DNA of 64,000 nucleotides, from positions 1-64,000 of the forward strand of contig JBJOKE010000037.1 in assembly GCA_046046245.1 (NCBI GenBank), given 5' to 3'. Below, piece after piece: positions 51,267-59,735 of this stretch. How positions within the stretch are numbered: position 1 is the first letter of the stretch; each line of letters starts with the position of its first letter. The translations under genes and the position numbers were made by a program. This DNA is from UBA4615 sp046046245 (lineage in GTDB: Bacteria; Pseudomonadota; Gammaproteobacteria; Burkholderiales; Burkholderiaceae_E). The notes under the pieces were generated by a model. The model did not search any database, was not told where the DNA came from, and was given only the letters and a program-made list of their open reading frames with translations.

Positions 51267-52708
51267 GCATCAACGTCATCGTCCTGCTCTACCTCGTCGC
51301 CTCGGTGTTCTTCATCCAGGCGCTCAAGGGGCTGTCGCACCCGACCACGTCGATCCGCGGCAACGTCTTCGGCATGACCGGCATGGCGATCGCCGTGCTG
51401 ACCACGGTCGCGCTGATCTTCATGATGCGCGCCGAGGCCGCGGGCGCGGGCCTGGTCTGGGTGGTGGCCGGCGTCGCGGTCGGCGGCACCGCCGGCGCGA
51501 TGATGGCCAACCGCGTCGAGATGACCAAGATGCCCGAGCTGGTCGCCTTCATGCACAGCATGATCGGCCTCGCTGCGGTGTTCATCGCGATCGCGGCGGT
51601 CGCCGAGCCCTGGGCCTTCGGCATCACCGAGTTCCCGAAGGACGCCGGCGCGCGTCCGCTGATCCCGGCCGGCAACCGCCTGGAACTGTTCCTGGGCGCG
51701 GCCATCGGCGCGATCACCTTCAGCGGCTCGGTGATCGCCTTCGGCAAGCTGTCGGGCAAGTACAAGTTCAGGCTGTTCCAGGGGGCACCGGTGGTGTTCT
51801 CCGGGCAGCACATGCTGAACCTGGTGCTCGGCATCGCCACCGTGGTACTCGGCCTGGTGTTCATGTTCACCGAGAACTGGACCGCCTTCTTCGCGATGCT
51901 GGCGCTGTCGTTCGTGCTCGGCGTGCTGATCATCATCCCGATCGGCGGCGCGGACATGCCGGTGGTGGTCTCGATGCTGAACAGCTACTCGGGCTGGGCG
52001 GCGGCAGGCATCGGCTTCTCGCTGAACAACAGCATGCTGATCATCGCGGGGTCGCTGGTGGGCAGCTCGGGCGCCATCCTGAGCTACATCATGTGCAAGG
52101 CGATGAACCGCTCGTTCTTCAACGTCATCCTCGGCGGCTTCGGCGGCGAGGCGGCGGCGGCGGGCGGCGGCGCGCAGCAGCAGCGCAGCGTCAAGAGCGG
52201 CTCGTCGGACGACGCGGCGTTCCTGATGACCAACGCCGACACGGTCATCATCGTGCCCGGCTACGGTCTCGCGGTCGCCCGCGCGCAGCACGCGCTCAAG
52301 GAGCTCGCGCAGAAGCTGACCGACCACGGCGTGACGGTGAAGTACGCGATCCACCCGGTCGCCGGACGGATGCCGGGCCACATGAACGTGCTGCTCGCCG
52401 AGGCCGAGGTGCCGTACGACCAGGTCTTCGAGATGGAGGACATCAACTCCGAATTCGGCCAGGCGGACGTGGTGCTGGTGCTCGGCGCCAACGACGTGGT
52501 GAACCCGGCGGCGAAGGATCCGAAGTCCCCGATCGCCGGCATGCCGATCCTCGAGGCGTACAAGGCCAAGACGATCATCGTCAACAAGCGCTCGATGGCC
52601 TCCGGCTACGCCGGCCTCGACAACGAGCTGTTCTACATGGACAAGACGATGATGGTGTTCGGCGACGCGAAGAAGGTCGTCGAGGACATGGTGAAGGCCG
52701 TCGAGTGA
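51263..52708 (+). CDS. pntB: NAD(P) transhydrogenase subunit beta
   Basis: 481 residues. The N-terminal two-thirds are membrane helices (about 1-270), and the C-terminus is the NADP(H)-binding domain III with IIVPGYGLAVARAQHALKEL (about 332-351), HPVAGRMPGHMNVLLAEA and VNKRSMASGYAGLDNELF. The membrane part includes HSMIGLAAVFIAIA with the conserved His of the proton path. It uses the proton gradient to make NADPH from NADH. Confidence 0.96.
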   Translation: MSINVIVLLYLVASVFFIQALKGLSHPTTSIRGNVFGMTGMAIAVLTTVALIFMMRAEAAGAGLVWVVAGVAVGGTAGAMMANRVEMTKMPELVAFMHSMIGLAAVFIAIAAVAEPWAFGITEFPKDAGARPLIPAGNRLELFLGAAIGAITFSGSVIAFGKLSGKYKFRLFQGAPVVFSGQHMLNLVLGIATVVLGLVFMFTENWTAFFAMLALSFVLGVLIIIPIGGADMPVVVSMLNSYSGWAAAGIGFSLNNSMLIIAGSLVGSSGAILSYIMCKAMNRSFFNVILGGFGGEAAAAGGGAQQQRSVKSGSSDDAAFLMTNADTVIIVPGYGLAVARAQHALKELAQKLTDHGVTVKYAIHPVAGRMPGHMNVLLAEAEVPYDQVFEMEDINSEFGQADVVLVLGANDVVNPAAKDPKSPIAGMPILEAYKAKTIIVNKRSMASGYAGLDNELFYMDKTMMVFGDAKKVVEDMVKAVE

Positions 52709-52724
52709 CGGCCCCGCCCCGCTC

Positions 52725-52750
52725 GCGGCCGCCCGCCCCGGGCGGGCCGC
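52725..52750 (+). terminator. Possible transcription terminator hairpin after pntB
   Basis: GCCCGCC-CCG-GGCGGGC (52731-52747) forms a 7-bp GC stem with a 3-nt loop, extended imperfectly on both sides. It lies 17 bp after the pntB stop. No T-run follows, common in GC-rich genomes. Confidence 0.4.
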
Positions 52751-52844
52751 GGACGGGGCGCCGGACGGACGGTCACGGCGTCCGCCGGCTTGAAGCGCGC
52801 GCGGTGCGGCCCCATCATCGGGTCACCGCACCCCGGAGGGCCGC

Positions 52845-53210
52845 ATGTCCACCGATCCCGCACTCGTCGTCGAGTCCGACCGTCTCGACTCGCTGAAGAA
52901 GGTCTGCCTGATGGACTACGCGCTGCACATCGCCGGCGCGCTGTTCTCGGCCGGGCTGCTGTCGGTCATCGCGCTGATCGTCAACTACATCAAGCGCGAC
53001 GATGCCCGCGGCACGATCTACGAGTCGCACATGAACTGGATGATCCGGACGTTCTGGTGGACGCTGGTCTGGTTCGTGCCCGCCGGCGTGATCGCGCTGC
53101 TGACGCTCGGCCTGCTATGGTTCGTGCTCTTCGTGCCGGGCGTGTGGTTCCTGTACCGGATGATCAAGGGGGTGCTTTGGCTCAACGACGGACGGCCGAT
53201 GCCGGCCTGA
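52845..53210 (+). CDS. DUF4870-family membrane protein
   Basis: 121 residues with about three transmembrane segments (28-48, 66-84, 86-105). YIKRDDARGTIYESHMNWMIRTFWW (about 48-72) is the hallmark stretch of this Tic20-like/DUF4870 family, whose function is unknown. Its stop overlaps the ATG of the following lipoprotein gene (TGATG), so the two are coupled. Confidence 0.8.
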   Translation: MSTDPALVVESDRLDSLKKVCLMDYALHIAGALFSAGLLSVIALIVNYIKRDDARGTIYESHMNWMIRTFWWTLVWFVPAGVIALLTLGLLWFVLFVPGVWFLYRMIKGVLWLNDGRPMPA

Positions 53211-53938
53211 TGGATCCGGCGCGTCGGGCGCTGCTCGCAGCGGCGGCCGTGCTGCCCGCCTGCTCGGTGGCGCCGACGGCGTCGCCGCCCCGAGGCCCGG
53301 TGCCCGTGGGACCCGTGCCTCCGCCCACGGTGCGCGTCGGCGACCGCTGGCGCTACCGGATCGTGGACCGGCACAACGGCCGCTGGCTCGACGAACCGAC
53401 CTGGGAGGCCGTCGAGGCCGGGCCCGAGCTGCGCCTGAAGGTCGGCCTTCGCCGCGCGACCGCCGCGGAGGCCTTCGAGGAGCGCTACGCGACGCCATGG
53501 GCCGCGCTGACCGAAGTGCTCTACGGCCTGTCCTATCCGTTCCGCGATCCGGTGCCGCTGGTACCCGCCACGCTCGAGCCGGGCCGCATCATCGCCACGT
53601 CCACCTCCTACGTCGATCCGGCCACGCAGAAGCGCAAGCTGTGGTCGCAGCAGCTGCGCGTCGGCGCCTGGGAATCGGTGGAGGTGCCCGCCGGTCGCTA
53701 CGACTGCCTGCGCATCGGCCGGACCGTCGCGTTCGAGCATCCGGACAGCGGGCGGCGCTCGGCGACCCTGGCCGACACGATGTGGTACTCGCCGGCGGTC
53801 AACCGCTGGGTGCAGCGCGAGCTCCGCGGCGAGTACATCAGCGCCGGCACCAGCCCCGGCACCTCGCCCGAGGGCGAGCGCGGCCTGGACGACTGGCTGA
53901 TGCTCCAGCTCACCGCCTACCTGCCGGCGCCGCGCTGA
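53210..53938 (+). CDS. Predicted lipoprotein, copy 1 of a tandem pair
   Basis: 242 residues. RRALLAAAAVLPACS (about 5-19) is a signal with lipobox LPAC. The mature part contains VRVGDRWRYRI, WESVEVPAGRYDCLRI, VAFEHPDSG and a MWYSPAVNRWVQRELRG block. These segments recur in the next gene, making the two paralogues. The fold (repeated beta-type text) is not a family I can name. Starts in the TGATG overlap with the DUF4870 gene. Confidence 0.65.
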   Translation: MDPARRALLAAAAVLPACSVAPTASPPRGPVPVGPVPPPTVRVGDRWRYRIVDRHNGRWLDEPTWEAVEAGPELRLKVGLRRATAAEAFEERYATPWAALTEVLYGLSYPFRDPVPLVPATLEPGRIIATSTSYVDPATQKRKLWSQQLRVGAWESVEVPAGRYDCLRIGRTVAFEHPDSGRRSATLADTMWYSPAVNRWVQRELRGEYISAGTSPGTSPEGERGLDDWLMLQLTAYLPAPR

Positions 53939-53968
53939 CGCCGGCGCGGCCGCGACCGGAGGAGACCG

Positions 53969-54703
53969 ATGTCCCGTCCCGCCCCCGACCGGCGCCGCCT
54001 GCTCGGCGCGATCGCCACGCTCGCCGCGGGCGGGCTGGCCGGCGGCTGCGCGGGCGGCGCCGCGGTGCCGCCCCCGGCCGGCGCCGAGCCGCTCGCCCTG
54101 CCCTCGCCGCGCGTCGGTGACCGCTGGTCCTACCGGCTCACCAACCGCTTCAACGGCGGCACGATCGGCGAGACCACGGTCGAGGTGCTCGAGGCCGGCG
54201 CGACGCTGCGGCTGCGCGTCGATCCGGGCGACGGCCAGCCGGCGCAGCAGGAGCGCTACGCCGACGCCTGGCGGGTGATCGAGGAGACCACCTTCGACGG
54301 GCCGATCGTGTTCGACGTGCCGATGCCGCTGGTGCCGCCGGACGCACGCACGGGCGCCGCGGTCGCCACCGCCGGCCGCTACCGCAGCGAGCGCGCGAGC
54401 GGCGAACTCGCATGGCGGCAACGGCTGCGTGCGGTGGGCTGGGAGCGGGTCACGGTGCCGGCCGGCACCTTCGACGCGCTGCGGATCGACCGGGCCGTGA
54501 ACTTCGAGCATCCGGACCGGTTCAGGCTCATGCCCGAGCGCACCGACATCCTCTGGGTGTCACCGCAGGTCGGCCGCTGGGTCGCCCGCGAATGGACCGG
54601 CTCGTTCATGCCGGGCTCGCCGTCCGGCCGCGCCGGCCGCGCGCGCGAGGACTGGATCCGCTGGGCGCTGGTCGGCTGGCAGGCTGGCGGCCGCGGCGGC
54701 TGA
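53969..54703 (+). CDS. Predicted lipoprotein, copy 2 of a tandem pair
   Basis: 244 residues. The signal sequence RRRLLGAIATLAAGGLAGGCAGG ends in a lipobox (Cys about 27). Paralogue of the preceding gene: RVGDRWSYRLTNRFNGG, WERVTVPAGTFDALRIDRAVNFEHPD and ILWVSPQVGRWVAREWTG correspond in order. The twin-arginine-like start is shared with copy 1. An ATG at 53969 has GGAGGAGA upstream (about 53957-53964), a strong ribosome-binding site. Function unknown. Confidence 0.65.
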   Translation: MSRPAPDRRRLLGAIATLAAGGLAGGCAGGAAVPPPAGAEPLALPSPRVGDRWSYRLTNRFNGGTIGETTVEVLEAGATLRLRVDPGDGQPAQQERYADAWRVIEETTFDGPIVFDVPMPLVPPDARTGAAVATAGRYRSERASGELAWRQRLRAVGWERVTVPAGTFDALRIDRAVNFEHPDRFRLMPERTDILWVSPQVGRWVAREWTGSFMPGSPSGRAGRAREDWIRWALVGWQAGGRGG

Positions 54704-54744
54704 CCGACGTCTCGGGCGCGCCGCGGCGCCTCGTTCACCGCCTG

Positions 54745-55710
54745 TCACGCGGGCGATGCGTCCATCACCCGCAGCGCGGCCTCGAGGACCGCGTCGGGCG
54801 ACGGCCAGTCGCCGCCGCCGATCCAGGCGGCCCGCGGCCCCCAGGGCCGGGTGCGGGCCGGGTCGCTCGGCCCGAACACGCCGAGCACCGGCGCATCGAC
54901 CGCGGCGGCGAGGTGCATCGGCCCCGAATCGTTCGCGACGGTGATCGCCGCGCGGCCGCAGACGGCGGCGTACGCGCCGAGGCCGAGCCCCGGCAGCACG
55001 GTGGCGCCGGGCACGGCCGCCCGCGCGGCGGCGTCCTCCCCGGGGCCGGGGCAGACCACGGTCGCGAGGCCGCGCGCGCGCAGCGCATCGTCGAGTTCGG
55101 CGAAGCCGGGCCAGGTCTTCGGCACGCCACCGGCGCTGCCGGCCGCCAGCGGCGCCACGACCGCGACACGCGCGCCGGCGAGACCGGCGGCGGCGAGGGC
55201 CTCGTCGGCCGCCGCCCGGTGACGTTCGGCGAGGACCAGGCCGAGCGAAGCGGGAGGCACCGCCGGCCAGCCGCGCAGGCCGAGCCAGGCCGCGGTCTCG
55301 GCGCCGAGCCGCCAGAACGCTTCGACCTCGTGTCCACTCGGCGGCTTCGCGATCCCGCGGCCGAGCAGCCACGAGCGTCCGTCGGCGCGGTGGCCGAGCG
55401 CGGACACGCCGGCCAGTCGGAAGGTCGCGGCGCTCGACAGCGAGTTGGTCAGGAGCAGCCCCCGCGCGGGCCCGCCCGCAGCGCGCAGCGCGGCCGCGCC
55501 CGCGCGCAGCCCACGAGGCAGCGCCGTCACCGTCCAGCCGTGCCCGGCCAGCAGGTCGGCGGCCCAGCCGCGGCCGACGGGCCGCGGCGCCGCGCCGCAG
55601 GCCGCGAGCGCCCGCAGCGCCGGCAGCGCCATGCAGACGTCGCCGACCCAGTTGGGCAGCCGCACCCACAGCGGTACGCCGGCCTGCGCGTCGGGGGCGG
55701 CGGCCGGCAT
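54745..55710 (-). CDS. Glycosyltransferase family 9 (heptosyltransferase II-like)
   Basis: 321 residues. LPNWVGDVCMALPALRAL at the N-terminus is the GT9 signature (heptosyltransferase II has LPNWVGDxxMALPAL), and the C-terminal nucleotide-sugar region reads TVANDSGPMHLAAAVDAPVLGVFGPSDPARTRPWGP. It would transfer a heptose to lipid A-core LPS at the cytoplasmic face of the inner membrane. It follows glcF by 20 bp, an unexpected partner for glycolate oxidase, so it may simply share the transcript. Confidence 0.85.
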   Translation of the reverse strand: MPAAAPDAQAGVPLWVRLPNWVGDVCMALPALRALAACGAAPRPVGRGWAADLLAGHGWTVTALPRGLRAGAAALRAAGGPARGLLLTNSLSSAATFRLAGVSALGHRADGRSWLLGRGIAKPPSGHEVEAFWRLGAETAAWLGLRGWPAVPPASLGLVLAERHRAAADEALAAAGLAGARVAVVAPLAAGSAGGVPKTWPGFAELDDALRARGLATVVCPGPGEDAAARAAVPGATVLPGLGLGAYAAVCGRAAITVANDSGPMHLAAAVDAPVLGVFGPSDPARTRPWGPRAAWIGGGDWPSPDAVLEAALRVMDASPA

Positions 55711-55730
55711 CGTGCGCGGTCCCGGCGCGC

Positions 55731-56978
55731 TCAGCCGCGGGCCGTGCCGATCGCCCGGTCGACCCACTCGACCCAGTGGCGGACCGGCACGCCGGTGCCC
55801 GACTGCAGGTGCGTCAGGCAGCCGATGTTCGCCGACAGGATCGCGTCGGGCGCGCCGGCCGACAGGTTCGAGAGCTTGCGGTCGCGCAGCTCGAACGACA
55901 GCGTCGGCTGCAGCACGGAGTAGGTACCGGCCGAGCCGCAGCACAGGTGCGACTCGGCGAAGGGCACGAGCTCGGCACCGCAGGCGGCGAGCAGCGCCTC
56001 GACCGTGCCGCGGATCTGCTGGCCGTGCTGCAGCGTGCACGGCGGATGGAAGGCCACGCGCCGCGGCAGCTCGGCCGCGGCGGCCGCCTGCGCCTTCGCG
56101 GCGAGCGCGTCGCGCTCGCCGGCGAGGAAGACCGACAGGTCGCGGACCATCGACGCGATCCGCGCGGCCCTCGCCGCGTAGGCCGGGTCGTCGCGCAGCA
56201 GGTGACCGTAGTCGACGAGCATCGCGCCGCAGCCCGACGCGTTGACGACGATCGCCTCGGCGCCCTGCTCCACGTGCGGCCACCAGGCGTCGACGTTGCG
56301 GCGCGCGTCGTCGAGCGCGCCGCCGTGGTCGCTCAGGTGGTGGCGGATCGCGCCGCAGCAGCCCGAGCCCGACGCGGTCACGCCCTGGATGCCCAGCGCG
56401 TCGAGCACCCGCTCGGTGGCGGCGTCGATCGCCGGCACCATCGCCGGCTGCACGCAGCCGTCGAGCAGCAGCACGCGGCGCGCGTGCGCGCGGCGGGGGC
56501 GCGGGCCCGGGTCGCGGCGCTCGGGCACCTTGGCCTTGAGCGTCGCGGGCAGCGCCGGGCGCAGCGCCTGACCGACCCGCATCGCCGGATCGAACAGCCA
56601 GCGCCGGGTCAGGCCCTCGCGCAGCGCCCCGCGGACGATCCGCTCGGAGAGCGGCCGCTTCACCCGGTCCTCGACCAGCTTGCGGCCGATGTCGACGAGG
56701 TGGCCGTACTTCACGCCCGACGGGCAGGTGCTCTCGCAGTTGCGGCAGGTGAGGCAGCGGTCGAGGTGCAGCTGCGTCTCGCGCGTGGGTTCGACACCCT
56801 CCATCACCTGCTTCATCAGGTAGATGCGGCCGCGCGGGCCGTCGAGCTCGTCGCCCAGCAGCTGGTAGGTCGGACAGGTGGCGGTGCAGAAGCCGCAGTG
56901 CACGCACGAGCGCAGGATCGATTCCGCCTCGGTGCCCTCGGGGGTGCCGCGCAGCCAGTCGGCGAGGTGGGTCTCCAT
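55731..56978 (-). CDS. glcF: Glycolate oxidase iron-sulfur subunit GlcF
   Basis: 415 residues. Two ferredoxin-type 4Fe-4S motifs at CVHCGFCTATCP (about 26-37) and CLTCRNCESTCPSG (about 76-89), then two CCG domains (SGCCGAIRHHLSDHGGAL and HLCCGSAGTYSVLQP) typical of GlcF and heterodisulfide-reductase-like subunits. It accepts electrons from GlcDE and passes them to the respiratory chain. The ATG at 56978 precedes METHLADWL. It lies 16 bp after glcE. Confidence 0.95.
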   Translation of the reverse strand: METHLADWLRGTPEGTEAESILRSCVHCGFCTATCPTYQLLGDELDGPRGRIYLMKQVMEGVEPTRETQLHLDRCLTCRNCESTCPSGVKYGHLVDIGRKLVEDRVKRPLSERIVRGALREGLTRRWLFDPAMRVGQALRPALPATLKAKVPERRDPGPRPRRAHARRVLLLDGCVQPAMVPAIDAATERVLDALGIQGVTASGSGCCGAIRHHLSDHGGALDDARRNVDAWWPHVEQGAEAIVVNASGCGAMLVDYGHLLRDDPAYAARAARIASMVRDLSVFLAGERDALAAKAQAAAAAELPRRVAFHPPCTLQHGQQIRGTVEALLAACGAELVPFAESHLCCGSAGTYSVLQPTLSFELRDRKLSNLSAGAPDAILSANIGCLTHLQSGTGVPVRHWVEWVDRAIGTARG

Positions 56979-56994
56979 CGCGTCGGGCCGTGTG

Positions 56995-58146
56995 TCAGAG
57001 ACCGGCGACGAGCCGGCCGGGATTGAAGAGGCCGCGCGGATCGAGCTCGCGCTTGATCCGTCGGTGCAGCTCGAGCACCGGCGCGGGCAGCGGATGGAAG
57101 GCGCCGGCGGACTTGTCGCGGGCGCGGAAGAGCGTGGCGGTGCCGCCGAGCGTGGCCGCCGCCTCGCGCACGCGCGCCGGCTCGGCGTCGGTGCGGAACC
57201 AGCGCAGCGCGCCGCCCCATTCGATCAGCTGGCGACCCGGGAACTCGAAGGGCGGCGCGGTCGAGGGCACCGAGACCCGCCAGAGCGGCTGCTCGCCGTC
57301 GAAGAACGGATCGGTGTGCTCGCGGATCCCGGACCAGACCGACGCGGCCTGCGCGGGCTCGACGCGCTCGGCGCCGTGCTGGTCGACGAAGCGTTTCACC
57401 GCGGCGTCGACCGCCGCGCGCGCGCCCGAGAAGCGCACGCCGAGGTCGCCCGCGTGCCACGCGGTGGCCGAGACGGGCAGCGGCTGGCCGGCCCAGCGGT
57501 TCATCAGCTCGAGCGCGTCGCGCAGGTTCGCCGGCAGCAGCACGGTCGCCTCGGCGGCCGGCACCGGCAGCACCTTCAGCGAGACCTCGACGATCGGACC
57601 GAGGATGCCCATCGAGCCGGCCAGCAGCCGCGAGACGTCGTAGCCGGCGACGTTCTTCATCACCTGCCCGCCGAAGTGCAGCAGCTCGCCCTGCGCGTTC
57701 ATCAGCACGGCGCCCAGCACGTAGTCGCGCACCGCCCCCGCGGCGGCGCGCCGCGGCCCCGACAGGCCGCTGGCCACCATGCCGCCCACGGTCGCGGCCG
57801 GCCCGAAGTGCGGCGGCTCGAACGGCAGGCACTGCCGCTGCTCGGCGAGCGCGGCCTCGAGCTCGGCGAGCGGCGTGCCGCAGCGGGCGGTGACCACCAG
57901 TTCGGTGGGCTCGTACGACACGATGCCGGAGATCGCGCGCAGGTCGAGCGGCTCGCCGGCAGCCGGCTCGCCGTAGAAGTCCTTGGTGCCGCCGCCGTGC
58001 AGGCGCAGGCGGACGCGATCGGCGTCGGCGGCGCGGACACAGTCGCGCAGCGCGCGCAGCGCCGGGTCGGCGACCCGGCCGTCGGCGGCGACCGGGACGG
58101 TGGTCGCGGGCGACGGCGCGGCCGCGGCGGGAGCGGTCGATGACAA
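56995..58146 (-). CDS. glcE: Glycolate oxidase FAD-binding subunit GlcE
   Basis: 383 residues. The PP-loop-like FAD region RLHGGGTKDFYG and ISGIVSYEPTELVVTARCGTPLAELEAALAE (about 70-100), then GPAATVGGMVASGLSGPRRAAAGAVRDYVLG and HFGGQVMKNVAGYDVSRLLAGSMG are characteristic of GlcE. No ATG exists near the expected start; TTG at 58146, 11 bp after the glcD stop with a GAGG ahead, is the best choice. Confidence 0.92.
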   Translation of the reverse strand: MSSTAPAAAAPSPATTVPVAADGRVADPALRALRDCVRAADADRVRLRLHGGGTKDFYGEPAAGEPLDLRAISGIVSYEPTELVVTARCGTPLAELEAALAEQRQCLPFEPPHFGPAATVGGMVASGLSGPRRAAAGAVRDYVLGAVLMNAQGELLHFGGQVMKNVAGYDVSRLLAGSMGILGPIVEVSLKVLPVPAAEATVLLPANLRDALELMNRWAGQPLPVSATAWHAGDLGVRFSGARAAVDAAVKRFVDQHGAERVEPAQAASVWSGIREHTDPFFDGEQPLWRVSVPSTAPPFEFPGRQLIEWGGALRWFRTDAEPARVREAAATLGGTATLFRARDKSAGAFHPLPAPVLELHRRIKRELDPRGLFNPGRLVAGL

Positions 58147-58157
58147 CGCGGCCTCGC

Positions 58158-59726
58158 TCAGAAACGCGGGATGTCGGGGAACGCGATGCGGCCGCCCTGC
58201 ACGTGCATCTTCCCGTACTCGGCGCAGCGCGCGAGCGTGGGGATGCCCTTGCCGGGATTCAGCAGGCCGGGCGGATCGAACGCGCGCTTGATCGCGAAGA
58301 ACGCATGGCGCTCGGACGGAGAGAACTGCACGCACATCGAGTTGATCTTCTCGATGCCCACGCCATGCTCGCCGGTCACGGTGCCGCCGAGCTCCACGCA
58401 GAGCTCGAGGATGTCGGCGCCGAAGCGGTCCGCGCGCTCCCATTCGCCGGGCGTGTTCGCATCGAACAGGATCAGCGGGTGCAGGTTGCCGTCGCCCGCG
58501 TGGAAGACGTTCATGCAGCGCAGCCCGTGGACGCGCTCCATCTCGGCGATCGCGGCCAGCATCTTCCCGAGGTTCTTGCGCGGGATGGTGCCGTCCATGC
58601 AGTAGTAGTCGGGCGAGATCCGGCCCGCGGCGGGGAACGCGTTCTTGCGGCCCGACCAGAAGCGCAGCCGCTCGGCCTCGGAGGCCGACACCGCGATCGC
58701 GGTGGCCCCGGCCTCGCGCAGCACCGCCTCCATCCGCGCGATCTCCTCCTCGACCTCCTCGGGCGTGCCGTCGGACTCGGCCAGCAGGATCGCCTCGGCG
58801 TTCAGGTCGTAGCCCGCCTTCACGAAGGGCTCGACCGCCTCGGTCGCCTTGCGGTCCATCATCTCGAGGCCGGCGGGGATGATGCCCGCGCCGATGATCG
58901 CCGCGACCGCGTCGCCCGCCTTCACCACGTCGTCGAACGAGGCCATCACCACGCGCGCGAGCTGCGGCTTGGGCACGAGCTTCACCGTCGCCTCGGTGGC
59001 GACGAGCAGCATGCCCTCCGAGCCGATCGCGAGCGCGAGCAGGTCCAGGCCCGGCGCGTCCAGCGCACCGCCGCCGAGCTCGACGATCTCGCCGTCGATG
59101 GTCACGCCGCGGATCCGCAGCACGTTGTGCACGGTCAGGCCGTACTTCAGGCAGTGGACGCCGCCCGAGTTCTCGGCGAGGTTGCCGCCGATCGTGCAGG
59201 CGATCTGCGACGAGGGGTCGGGCGCGTAGTAGAGCCCGTGGGGCGCGGCGGCCTCGCTGATCGCGAGGTTGCGCACGCCGGGCTGCACGCGCGCGGTCCG
59301 CGCGAGCGGGTCGATGGCGACGATGCGGTTGAAGCGCGCGAGCGACAGCACGATGCCGGCGGCATGCGGCATCGCGCCGCCCGACAGGCTGGTGCCGGCG
59401 CCGCGCGCGACCACCGGCACGTCGAGCTCGCGGCAGGCCTTCAGCACCGCGACCACCTGCTCCTCGGTCTCGGGCAGGACCACCGCGACCGGCAGCTTGC
59501 GGAAGGCCGACAGCCCGTCGCATTCGTAGGGTCGGGTCTGCTCGGTGCCGGCCAGCACGCAGCGCGCCGGCAGCAGGCGCCGGAGCGCGGCGACGATCGC
59601 CGCGGCGCGGGCCGCCTCGGGCGCGTCGTCACGGTCGGCCCAGCGGGGCTCGGGGCTCGGCGCGGCGGCGTGCGCGGCGGACGGCGCGTTCACGGGCTCG
59701 GCGGTGGGGGCGATCGAGGCGTTCAT
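58158..59726 (-). CDS. glcD: Glycolate oxidase subunit GlcD (FAD-linked)
   Basis: 522 residues with an N-terminal extension of about 30 Ala/Pro-rich residues. The FAD_binding_4 domain has VVARGAGTSLSGGAMPH (about 104-120) and DPSSQIACTIGGNLAENSGGVHCLKYG (about 168-194). The C-terminal FAD-oxidase domain has HAGDGNLHPLILFD (about 418) and TGEHGVGIEKI, carrying the metal- and substrate-binding His and Glu residues. It oxidises glycolate or D-lactate-type 2-hydroxyacids. It lies 9 bp after the TRAP permease stop. Confidence 0.95.
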   Translation of the reverse strand: MNASIAPTAEPVNAPSAAHAAAPSPEPRWADRDDAPEAARAAAIVAALRRLLPARCVLAGTEQTRPYECDGLSAFRKLPVAVVLPETEEQVVAVLKACRELDVPVVARGAGTSLSGGAMPHAAGIVLSLARFNRIVAIDPLARTARVQPGVRNLAISEAAAPHGLYYAPDPSSQIACTIGGNLAENSGGVHCLKYGLTVHNVLRIRGVTIDGEIVELGGGALDAPGLDLLALAIGSEGMLLVATEATVKLVPKPQLARVVMASFDDVVKAGDAVAAIIGAGIIPAGLEMMDRKATEAVEPFVKAGYDLNAEAILLAESDGTPEEVEEEIARMEAVLREAGATAIAVSASEAERLRFWSGRKNAFPAAGRISPDYYCMDGTIPRKNLGKMLAAIAEMERVHGLRCMNVFHAGDGNLHPLILFDANTPGEWERADRFGADILELCVELGGTVTGEHGVGIEKINSMCVQFSPSERHAFFAIKRAFDPPGLLNPGKGIPTLARCAEYGKMHVQGGRIAFPDIPRF

Positions 59727-59735
59727 CGGGCGCGA

